Positions 8,996 through 17,500 of a DNA stretch of 35,775 nt are shown here, piece after piece; the first letter of the stretch is position 1, and each line of letters starts with the position of its first letter. The position numbers and the translations under genes were made by a program. This DNA is from a virus: the IMG/VR virus record IMGVR_UViG_3300025286_000060, positions 1 to 35,775 of that record. One strand, 5' to 3'. The notes under the pieces are model-generated. The model had not been told where the DNA came from and made no database searches. It saw only the letters and a list, made by a program, of their open reading frames with translations.

Positions 8996-10317
8996 TACAA
9001 GCTCCTAGCAAGTGTAGGCTGGGCTCGTCGGTTTCCTATTCCTTGTGTAAGTTCACTTGTCTTGGCGCGTAGTTCACCTGAATTGATCCTGAGTTTTTCA
9101 GCAACATTATCGCTACGCTGAGAGGCATCTCTTTCAAGAAGTAATGCCCCTGAAAGATTAGCTACAAGCATTTCCTCGACTCGACTTACTTCTATAACTC
9201 CGCTGTCGCTTGCTGGCACAGATAGTTGTCCAGAACCAGTAATGCGAAGTCTTGTTTGATTCGAGGGTTTGATTCGACCAGTGAATTCAACCACACCATA
9301 TTGTGTGGTTGTTTCATGGTCTACATGGTCAGACATATTAAAGTCATATACAGCACGACCTCTTCCCATGTGCCTGTATTTACCAACGGTTGTATCTGTA
9401 GGTGTAGCAGCACTTAGAGATTCAATCAAGGAAATGTCAGAAATGAAATCTAAAGGAATTGGTATTTCTCTGACAGAAACATTGGAACCTTCAATCCACA
9501 TATCACCAAAGTAAACAGCATTGGTACTGTCGTTATATAGCCGGATTTCCAAATCTGTTGCAGTAGAGGAGATCGTCACGTGTCCTGTATCAAGGATTTC
9601 ACGACCACCATTTCCTGAGTGATAACTGGAATAAGTAAGCGTACTACCGTCATATATTGCTATGCGTGCGTGTGAGGCGTTATTCGCTAATGCAGGACAA
9701 TAGAAGCGTACAGTCCCGCCTTTGAAATCTTCAAGCCATGACTTCCACGGCTCATCAATTTTTATATAGTCGGCAGACCCGCTTACTTTTAGAGATTGCC
9801 TGGAGTTGAATGTATTAGCTCCGGCTGGTTCTTTTGCAAGGGTAGCGCTGCCATTCCTACTCCATCCATCAGGAGTAGTTGAGGATGTCCAGTAATCAAA
9901 TCCTGCGTTATAGATTGGAGAACCTGCCACTATGCCAAACATCTGGATTTCTCTAATGAGATCTCCGGTGTCATGGAGCGTATAGATAGCATCTGCAATC
10001 GCATCTTCAATGATGTCTTTTCGATAAGGCAATACATAGAAGGCTTCTGAATTAGGAGCAGAAGCCAAGTCGGGGCGAATAGATGCAGCCCCCGTACTTT
10101 GAGTGAAGTCAGTAACAACTGTTGTGTCAGGACTAGGACTTCCGCTGCTCCAGTAAAGATGCTTGCCTATGATTTCATCATCATTGAAGCGTTGTAGGCT
10201 TGTAGACAAAACCTGAGATACGGAGTTTCCTGAAGATGCTGTTGTCCCTGTCATAAAATGTGACGGGTCAATGATCTCTGAAACCTTTTGTATGAGCTGT
10301 ATGAGGGTTCTAGCCAT
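8995..10317 (-). CDS. Tail/adaptor protein with carbohydrate-binding-like domain
   Basis: A 440-residue protein. The N-terminal 125 residues are mixed helix (MARTLIQLIQKVSEII, later DIIEDAIADAIYTLHDTGDL), as in adaptor or tail-base proteins. Residues about 150-285 form a jelly-roll like that in the next gene (NAGFDYWTSSTTPDGW, then VYFGDMWIEG). The C-terminus is helical with LVANLSGALLLERDASQ. I use the ATG at 10317 rather than the upstream TTG at 10350, because the latter would overlap the previous gene by 41 bases. The ATG overlaps by 8 and has AAGG upstream. Confidence 0.65.
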   Translation of the reverse strand: MARTLIQLIQKVSEIIDPSHFMTGTTASSGNSVSQVLSTSLQRFNDDEIIGKHLYWSSGSPSPDTTVVTDFTQSTGAASIRPDLASAPNSEAFYVLPYRKDIIEDAIADAIYTLHDTGDLIREIQMFGIVAGSPIYNAGFDYWTSSTTPDGWSRNGSATLAKEPAGANTFNSRQSLKVSGSADYIKIDEPWKSWLEDFKGGTVRFYCPALANNASHARIAIYDGSTLTYSSYHSGNGGREILDTGHVTISSTATDLEIRLYNDSTNAVYFGDMWIEGSNVSVREIPIPLDFISDISLIESLSAATPTDTTVGKYRHMGRGRAVYDFNMSDHVDHETTTQYGVVEFTGRIKPSNQTRLRITGSGQLSVPASDSGVIEVSRVEEMLVANLSGALLLERDASQRSDNVAEKLRINSGELRAKTSELTQGIGNRRAQPTLARSL

Positions 10318-10585
10318 CGCCTTGCATCCTGCCTTTGGCAATATCTTCAAGAGTTGGCTTCTTGATGGTTTTTAAAATATCTTTTGTAGCTTTTTCAAGA
10401 ATCGAGTCTAAAAATTCTTCCGTGTTTTTATTGTCTTTATCTTTAATATTGACCACAACGGATCGACCCACCTGTTGTGACGCAGGTGGGTCAATCTCGT
10501 TATAGTCCATCAATGCAATTTCAAGGACTGTAAAGGTTCTTTTTCGTTCTGTTCCTGTAATAACAGTTTTACGAACGATAGCCAA
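10310..10585 (-). CDS. Small hypothetical neck/tail protein
   Basis: A 91-residue, charged protein with a TTG start. GGGAG lies 7 bases upstream and overlaps the end of the preceding gene, which supports this start. The N-terminal half is beta-like with conserved-looking segments RKRTFTVLEIALMDYNEIDP; the C-terminal half is a Lys/Glu-rich helix (EEFLDSILEKATKDILK). It may be a minor neck or completion protein; no family recognised. Confidence 0.6.
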   Translation of the reverse strand: MAIVRKTVITGTERKRTFTVLEIALMDYNEIDPPASQQVGRSVVVNIKDKDNKNTEEFLDSILEKATKDILKTIKKPTLEDIAKGRMQGDG

Positions 10586-10588
10586 AAC

Positions 10589-11299
10589 TTATCTCCCAAG
10601 CCATTGAATTCTGTTGTTTGGCGTACCAGAGGCTACGGTAAATTCGAGTCCTCCAATACCACCCATTGCAAGTTCTACTGCTCCTGATGTAGCAGTATCC
10701 AGATGTGCAGCTACAGTTTCACGATTCAGAAGCGTGATGGAATCCACCTCAACCTCTGAGTCAAAAACAACATCTACACTTACACGAACCCAGAAAAGAT
10801 TAGAAAGCCCATTGACAGTATCTTCCACCCAAGAAGATGGAATTGTCCATGTAACTAATCCGTCCTGCGCCATGCTTTTACTGCCGGAAGCAGTCCCATC
10901 AGTAGCACTTGTATCCGTCCAGGTGCCATCGCCATCTGATGTTTCAACAGTCATTGACGTATTAGACCCGCCATTAGCAGCACTTACATCAACAGCAAAT
11001 CCCCTAAACGGTTGATCTGCCCCGATATAAATGAAGTCTGCTGCTGCGAAACTATCAAGAATGACTTTCGTGCTTGTAGTTTTATCCTTTGCGTTATCTG
11101 TCGCATCGGTATAAGTGCTTGCACTATGGTCAAAGACCCATAATTTACGAATCTCAGGACATAACAAATATCCTGAATCAGCATCAGCCGTAATACGTGC
11201 CTCATGCGCCCATGTTGGCTTTTGAGTAACAGTAGCAAGGGCAGCCGAAGTTGCTCCCGCTACAGTTTCTCCAAGAGAACGAGTGTATGTACAGACCAT
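10589..11299 (-). CDS. Probable virion beta-sandwich protein
   Basis: A 236-residue protein, Thr/Ala/Ser-rich, with few charged runs. It has beta segments consistent with a sandwich or discoidin-like fold: FIYIGADQPFRGFAVDVS, then DGTWTDTS, LVTWTIPSSW and LFWVRVSVD. Patterns such as 'LFWVRVSV' and 'G.W.....' occur in phage fibre/head decoration modules. A perfect AGGAGG precedes the ATG. It lies between two other structural-looking genes. Decoration or tail-fibre-like role inferred. Confidence 0.6.
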   Translation of the reverse strand: MVCTYTRSLGETVAGATSAALATVTQKPTWAHEARITADADSGYLLCPEIRKLWVFDHSASTYTDATDNAKDKTTSTKVILDSFAAADFIYIGADQPFRGFAVDVSAANGGSNTSMTVETSDGDGTWTDTSATDGTASGSKSMAQDGLVTWTIPSSWVEDTVNGLSNLFWVRVSVDVVFDSEVEVDSITLLNRETVAAHLDTATSGAVELAMGGIGGLEFTVASGTPNNRIQWLGR

Positions 11300-11308
11300 G
11301 TTGACCTC

Positions 11309-12073
11309 CTATGATCGGCGTTGTCCAACCATTAAGTAGTCAATAGTTATAAGGCGGTCTTGTGACCCTCCTCTGTTCTGTACAAAAAGCCACGGTCCAA
11401 CTGCTGTACCACCTTCGATTGCAGAATCAATGACAAGATCTTCACCAATTTTGCGTCCGCTTGTATCCCATTGAGAATACATAGCATGATTTCCTTCAAG
11501 GAAAACTCCCATGTATTGATAAGTGTCAGCAACAGGGGCAACAATCGTGCTTGCTTCATTCTTCTGCGGAGTACCGCCACCATTTACAGCAAAGGTTTGC
11601 CATGTAGCAGTATCATCTGTGTCAAATACCCACACTGCTGCATCTCCAGCGGTTGCAGATCCTGCTGCAAGGTCATTTACAGCTCCGGCATCACTGAATA
11701 CATCAGTAAAGCCAAATTCAGCTTTTACTGTCCCGACATTACTGATTTTGATACGAGCGATAGCAAAACAGTTATTGTCACCCTTCCACTCAAGTCCACC
11801 AAGACCTATACCGCCATATTCGTTATCAGCAGAAGTGCCACCATCACCAACATCAATAGTTGCAGTACCACCAAGACCACCTGCAATTTTGTCAAAAGAT
11901 CCATCAACACCTGAAGTGGCAGCAGGATACTTTGCATCAAGGGAGTCACCGAGGAAGTCATCTTCCCAGATAACGGTATCCCAACCCTGGATTTCTCTAA
12001 TCAAAACCCTGACAGATTCACCAGCATTACGGATATTTCGCGTAGTAAGATCAGGTTTTAGTCGATCTACCAT
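11309..12073 (-). CDS. Probable virion protein, lectin-like jelly roll
   Basis: A 254-residue protein. After a 30-residue leader (MVDRLKPDLTTRNI) comes a run resembling concanavalin-A-like folds: WEDDFLGDSLDAKYPA, CFAIARIKISNVGTVKAEFG, YQYMGVFLEGNHAMYSQWD and a final LITIDYLMVGQR strand. The order 'DDF.....L...' to 'DYL.V' is typical of LamG-like jelly rolls in phage decoration or fibre proteins. AAGGAG precedes the ATG. It is likely a surface decoration or binding protein; function not proven. Confidence 0.65.
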   Translation of the reverse strand: MVDRLKPDLTTRNIRNAGESVRVLIREIQGWDTVIWEDDFLGDSLDAKYPAATSGVDGSFDKIAGGLGGTATIDVGDGGTSADNEYGGIGLGGLEWKGDNNCFAIARIKISNVGTVKAEFGFTDVFSDAGAVNDLAAGSATAGDAAVWVFDTDDTATWQTFAVNGGGTPQKNEASTIVAPVADTYQYMGVFLEGNHAMYSQWDTSGRKIGEDLVIDSAIEGGTAVGPWLFVQNRGGSQDRLITIDYLMVGQRRS

Positions 12074-12130
12074 TTCATTCTCCTTGCCCAGAGGTCGCTC
12101 TGAGCTCTTTCATACCAGCGGGTATAAAAG

Positions 12131-12688
12131 CTAGGTTGTATAAGGAACGGTCTGTTTTACCGGATCGCCCCTTGTTTCTTCGATATATTCTCTTTCTTGT
12201 CGTTCTTCAACAGTTTCGGCTACAGGCTCTAAGGATTCTTCAAACCTCTTACGACCTTCATCTGTATCCCATTCAAGAACTTTGAACTTACCTTTTGCAG
12301 CAAGTTCAGCAGCAATCGAATCCGGCAGAGTCAAAGATTGCACAGCCGTTTTGCGTTCTATTCGCTGAAACCTGATAAACGAATGGTCAGGATAGCGAAG
12401 AACATACGCATGATGTCCTTCTTTATACATCTGGTGTCCTACAGGCACGCTGATTGGACCCACACACATAATCTTTATTTCCTTACCATCAGAAAATATT
12501 TTTTTATTGGTGACAGTATCTAAATGCCACCCTTTTAGAAGCGGTACAGGCTCATACCCCCCATTCTTCCGACGCGCCAGGTTAATCCAGCATTGACTAA
12601 TGATTTTTTCCACTTCAGAAATAATCATGTCATGCTTCATATCTGACGGAAGCCAGAAGAATGGACGAATATGATCTGATGTTTCCAT
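12131..12688 (-). CDS. Conserved-looking head/neck protein of unknown function
   Basis: A 185-residue protein whose ATG follows immediately on the TAG of the preceding gene. The N-terminal half contains hydrophobic and basic stretches (HDMIISEVEKIISQCWINLARRKNGGYEPV), and the centre has IKIMCVGPISVPVGHQMY. The last 60 residues are acidic/helical and probably exposed. Its place just after the capsid and a small protein suggests a head-completion or neck role; this is inference. Confidence 0.55.
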   Translation of the reverse strand: METSDHIRPFFWLPSDMKHDMIISEVEKIISQCWINLARRKNGGYEPVPLLKGWHLDTVTNKKIFSDGKEIKIMCVGPISVPVGHQMYKEGHHAYVLRYPDHSFIRFQRIERKTAVQSLTLPDSIAAELAAKGKFKVLEWDTDEGRKRFEESLEPVAETVEERQEREYIEETRGDPVKQTVPYTT

Positions 12689-12877
12689 CTAGTGATTGCT
12701 CGCAGGACTTCCTGAGTCAGAGGATTTGATGCTGTTCTGATTTACGTCAGCAGCACTAGATCCCTGACTGTATTGTCCATCAGGATTTCCTGAGTCGGGC
12801 GCAGACTTTGATGGTGGCATTGAACTTGGCTTGCGTTCGCCAACCGCGTCCATACCGTATCCACTTTTTTCAGCCAT
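12689..12877 (-). CDS. Small Ser/Pro-rich protein
   Basis: A 62-residue, Ser/Pro/Gly/Asp-rich protein (KPSSMPPSKSAPDSGNPDG) with no hydrophobic core, so probably disordered. It follows the capsid gene by 6 bases and abuts the next gene. AAGTAGG-type site upstream. It may be a small head protein; nothing recognised. Confidence 0.55.
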   Translation of the reverse strand: MAEKSGYGMDAVGERKPSSMPPSKSAPDSGNPDGQYSQGSSAADVNQNSIKSSDSGSPASNH

Positions 12878-12883
12878 GATGAC

Positions 12884-13780
12884 CTACTTCCCTTTCAGCC
12901 AAACACCCGAAGTGTCACGAACTTCAATGAGTCCGTAAATCGAGTGAACAGCATGACGGAATGAGTCAGTCGTAATCTCGTAGTCAGTTGCAACTCTCTG
13001 GTTGTCGATCATTGCACCTGCAAGAGCTTCCTGTTGGAACATTCCATTGTCATGTCCAGCAGCATTTGTGCCTTCAGTATTTGTTGACATATAGAAGTCA
13101 ACGCCGTACTTGCTTCCGAAGAAGCCACGGAACTTACCGTCAGCAGCAGATGTAAATGCTTGGTCATACAGGGAGTTGCGGTATTGCTCAATCTGAAGCA
13201 GGTTAATCTGCTCGGCAGATGAGAACAATGCAACCCTGTTTTCTTCCTGTGCATTCGCGTCATTCAAATACTGAACTCCACGAAGAATATCTGCATCAGT
13301 AAGACCAGCAGCAAGTGTGCCAACAGTTTGTGAGAAGTTATCAATCAGACCGTTACAGTCATCGTCTGCCTTTTGAGCAACGACATAAGCTGTACGCTCT
13401 GCGCCACGCTCCATAAGAGGCATCTGAGTCATCAAGTCAAGCTCGAATTCCAGATCCCAGAACTTATATGCGTGCGTGTTAACTGCCAAGCTAACCTGCG
13501 TTAAGAAGGTAATAACTTCAGCAGTAAGAGTTCCACCAGCACCAAGAGTGATATTTGAACTAACGTCAAAACCCGCTCTGGTGTCATCAGTTGTACCACC
13601 AACACCATCTATACGAATGGTGTCATAGGCACGTCCAGCCATTTCCTGTTCAAAAGATCGGTCGATAAGATTCCAGCCAACGAGGTTCGCAAGCAGCGAA
13701 TCACGAGTCTGAGCCGACCAAACTTCTGGAATAAGACCGTCTGCGCCCGTAGAAGCAGTATCAGTTAAACCAGTTGCCAT
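12884..13780 (-). CDS. Major capsid protein (HK97 fold)
   Basis: A 298-residue protein. It follows the scaffold gene and has the composition and motif order of small HK97-type coats: an N-terminal arm (GADGLIPEVWSAQTRDSLLA), a beta-rich E-loop/P-domain region (AYDTIRIDGVGGTTDD and TLTAEVITFLTQVSLAVNTH), a helical spine (QKADDDCNGLIDNF), then an A-domain with 'LNDANAQEENRVALFSSAEQ' and 'GKFRGFFGSKYGVDFYMSTN'. The last pattern (RxxFGxxxGVxFYxSxN) is typical of P22/T7-related coats. The gene ends with ...VWLKGK. It assembles the icosahedral shell with the scaffold. Confidence 0.85.
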   Translation of the reverse strand: MATGLTDTASTGADGLIPEVWSAQTRDSLLANLVGWNLIDRSFEQEMAGRAYDTIRIDGVGGTTDDTRAGFDVSSNITLGAGGTLTAEVITFLTQVSLAVNTHAYKFWDLEFELDLMTQMPLMERGAERTAYVVAQKADDDCNGLIDNFSQTVGTLAAGLTDADILRGVQYLNDANAQEENRVALFSSAEQINLLQIEQYRNSLYDQAFTSAADGKFRGFFGSKYGVDFYMSTNTEGTNAAGHDNGMFQQEALAGAMIDNQRVATDYEITTDSFRHAVHSIYGLIEVRDTSGVWLKGK

Positions 13781-13786
13781 TTTTCT

Positions 13787-14500
13787 TTAGCCCGAAAGGG
13801 CTCCTCGGACAAGATCATTGCGTTCCTGCTTACCGATGACAATTCCATTCGATCGGGCTACTGCGAGATATTCTTGAAGCTCCGCTGCATTAGTTGGCTT
13901 CTTATCTGGCAATCCTATAGCGACTGTTGAATTTCCTGTATCGACAGCATTATCACTCTGTCTTGCATTTTTTAGTTTTGTATCAACAATGCGATCAACT
14001 TCTTCTTCAGATACATAACCGTTGTTTTTCAACTTACGTTCATGTAACACCAAAGAGGCAAGCCTCAACGCATCTTCAGGTCTACTGGAGCTCCAAGCCT
14101 GTCTAGCGTCAGCGAGATCGGGGTCATTATCCCAATCGACCTGGCTATCGGTAACAAGTTTGTCCAGTTCTATTTGAGTTGCTGTTACTCGTTTTCTAAG
14201 CTGTCTATCAGCTTCTTGATTTTGAGCCAACTCCTGTATTTTTTTTATCCGTTCCTGTGGATCAACTTCCTCAACCACAGTCCTTAGAGCATTAGTCATG
14301 TAACTCGTCATTCGCTCTTCTGCCTCTGCTGCATGACCAGCATTAGCTTCAGAAACTCTTAGCCTCCCCTGTGCAGATTTGAATTTCTGCTGTAGGTCAG
14401 CATTTTCCTGACGTAATTTCTCTAATTCAGACTCCGGTTCACTGGCTTCTTGTGCAGATACGGCTTGGTCGGCGGTTGCTGCTTGTTCTTCAGTTGCCAT
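13787..14500 (-). CDS. Probable capsid scaffold protein
   Basis: A 237-residue, highly acidic, Glu/Gln-rich protein directly upstream of the coat gene. Residues about 25-70 form a predicted coiled coil (ESELEKLRQENADLQQKFKS). The C-terminal third is acidic then basic with a short GALSG end. Size, position and composition are those of scaffolding proteins that bind coat protein during assembly and leave. I use the ATG at 14500: GGAG lies 6 bases ahead, whereas the longer frame starts with a GTG lacking such a site. Confidence 0.75.
   Translation of the reverse strand: MATEEQAATADQAVSAQEASEPESELEKLRQENADLQQKFKSAQGRLRVSEANAGHAAEAEERMTSYMTNALRTVVEEVDPQERIKKIQELAQNQEADRQLRKRVTATQIELDKLVTDSQVDWDNDPDLADARQAWSSSRPEDALRLASLVLHERKLKNNGYVSEEEVDRIVDTKLKNARQSDNAVDTGNSTVAIGLPDKKPTNAAELQEYLAVARSNGIVIGKQERNDLVRGALSG
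13789..13802 (-). promoter_or_regulatory. Hairpin in the scaffold-capsid junction
   Basis: AGCCC-TTTC-GGGCT (14 bases) forms a perfect 5-bp stem with a 4-base loop at the end of the scaffold gene, just before the capsid ATG. It could slow or pause ribosomes, or affect mRNA stability, to raise capsid output. It is too short and lacks a following T-run for a terminator. Confidence 0.35.
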
Positions 14501-14563
14501 ACATTTCTCCACTTTTACCCGTGCGCTTGTGAAAGGGCAGGGGCTATTTTTACGACAAGTCTA

Positions 14564-17500
14564 CTACTTTCGTTGTAATCTTCTCAAATTTAACGATTCA
14601 TCTAGTCTGTGGTCAATACCAGAAAGCACTCTTGTCTTAATAGCTAAGTTATTTCTTCCTCCTCGACCTTCTCTTATTAAACTATGGTGCATTGGAGATG
14701 CGTCATAAAAAGCTACTAGGTTTTCATCTATTGATATATTTTCCCTACGCATCTTCATGCGTTCAATAGAAATCATACGATCTAATCGAATAACACCTGG
14801 GTTTTGGACAGCGTAAATACGTTTTTCATTTGGAGGCAAAGAATCAAATTGTTTCCATAAAGCAAATAACGCCTCATTCCCTCCAGCTATTTTTTCTGGA
14901 ATATCCCAATAGTTAGATAATGACTTTTGTGCTTTGTAATAAGCATCCTGTAATGGAGTTCTATTTGGATGAATATTGTTTAGTACAAAATCACGTTCTT
15001 TCTTTCCTAATTTGGATATAAATTGGTCGCGAGCAGCAATAAGCCCTTCCATATCAAAACCGGATCGTCCTCTTAGGAGTAATTCTTGGTCAGAAGCGGA
15101 TTTAGAAGAAAAGTTTTCTCCAAATAACTGATCTAATTGTTCAGGGTTTAATGTGTATTCATCTAAAAGACTGTAGTAATCGGCAAGAGCTTGTTCTTCA
15201 GATGTTCTCTCTACTTCATTTTTATTAATGATGTCCATTACTACGCCGACTATCCCTCCAAACTTTTGATCTCTTTGAATATCTCCTTCATAGATTTTTC
15301 TTACTTCTCGATAAGCAGCATCTTGAACAGAAGCAATGGTTAATGCTTCGCGCCATTCTGATGCTGGCATAGGATTTGAACGCGAAGGATCTAAGAAGCG
15401 TTGATCTCTCGCTATCTGGGCATTCTCAGAAAGAGATGCCATTTGCATCATAAAATCTTCTTTAGTTGAACGATTTAATTCTTGTGCTTCAGCCTGTATA
15501 CGTCGATCGTTGAAAATCTGTGCTTTTTGTGCCGGAGTTAATCTTTCGTCTTTTACGTTATAGATTCTTTCTCCGTTTTCATCGGTAAGAACAATATCTT
15601 CTTTAAGGTATTTATTTGCTATATCTGCTGTAGACCTATATGTAGTTGCTCTTACTCCGAAGAATGCAGCAGGAGCTCCAAAGCCAAGTTGTGCAATTCC
15701 TTGAGGTGTCATTCCTTCTGTTTCGAGAATGTCATATACATCTTGTATAAATAATGGAGTGAGCCTTCTTAATGCTTCTTCGCTCAAACCTGAAGGTGTA
15801 GTTTCAAGTTCTTCTCCGAGGAATGTTTGCCCTTCACCAACGTCCCAAGCCGTTCCCATAGCAGGAGAGAATTTTGACCGAAGGAATCTACCAACAGTAG
15901 TTTGCCATTCCTGTGGCATTTCAGCACCCGTTCCGGTTGTTTTGCGTTGTTCAGTTGCGAGCTGTGCAACAAACCTGAAAACCTGTGAATATCCGGCTGA
16001 CAGGTCAAGACGTGTACTTCCTATTCTGATTTTTGCAAAGTCTGTAGATTTGGGATTAAGTTCTATGCTAAAAGGCTTTTCTTTACCTGTAGCTTTTGCC
16101 CATCCTCGCGCCCCTAATTCAAGTGCACCCATAACAGCCATCATTGACCCAAATCCACTCACAAGTAACTTTGCGCTTTCTTTTCTGACGTTATCAGAAC
16201 CCGCAACAATATTTTTTGTTCCCTGTCCAAGAAGATTAAATCTGGAAGTTGCGAGTCGTGGAGCATAAAACGTTATTGAACCTACCTGATTTAATGTTTC
16301 GTTCCCAAGTCCAGTTCCTCGACCAGTAGCAAAGTTGGCAAGTTTTACGAGATTTCTTAAATCATCATCAATAGTTCCTATTGTGAAATCTTCTAATAAT
16401 TTTTCATCGCGTCCGACACCAACTTCGCCCAAAAAAGTCTTTCTTGTTTTTAACGCTCCAATATATTTGTCGTCAACCGTGCGAGCTGCAATTTCAGCAG
16501 CGTCAAGCCCTTCTGTAGTTATAGGGACAATCTTGCTAAATGACCTCTCTCCAGAAAACTGTTGAGCCCTTATTGCTGATTTTTGCCAACTTGTATAAAC
16601 CTTATGTACATAGTGGTATCTCATTTGATTCAGGAATGTTGAATAAGCTCGTTCACTCCCGCGTATAAATTTTCCAATGCCTGGAATTCTTTGAGGCAAA
16701 CCAGATATAAAGGCTTCTTCTCTTGCTCCAAGAGAGCCTTCATTTATAAAGAGCCCATTCCTTTTAAATTTATTAAAGTTCGGCTTGTCATAAAGAGCTC
16801 TTTGTAAATCTCTGGCATATCTTTCACTAAACGCAGCTTTAGCCATATCTTTAAAAGCACTGTAAGTTTGTCTATCTCTGATATTGCGAGCGACTAAAAA
16901 CATACCTTGAAATAAAGGTGCTGACATATCCATTGAGGAAAGAAGTGATATTGGAGCTCCAGCAATTTCAAAAAGTGATCGTCTAATTCTTTCGGGAGTA
17001 GAACGCCAAGTATTTAATGCTTCTTCTACTCCTGGACCAAGTGCTTTTGCAAGTAACTTTTGTTCATATTTAGTAGGAACTCTATTACCTACTATCATGT
17101 TCATAAAGGCGTGTCTTGCATTCCCAACTTCAAACGTATCTAATATATTTCTTGTAGATACATTAGCCGGATCTCGCCAGTCAAGAAGTGTCTCTGTACT
17201 TCCAATAGCTTTTATGTCACCTGTTCTTGGATCAGTAAATGTTTTTGGTAAACCTTGCCGTTCCAGCATTTCATCAGCATAAAACTGCATTTCAGTTCGC
17301 TCGCGAGTTCCAATACGATTTATGCCACGTTGTATCCTAAACGCTTCTATCTCGTCATCTAAGATGTCTAATTTTCTTAAATTTTTCTGTGCATCTGCAA
17401 CCAGTTTTTCTGAAGCTATCCTAAGTTTAGGGGCAAGATCGGACATTAATTCGGTATCTTTAACAGTCCTTCCTAATATATCTTCGACAGTATTTGCAAG

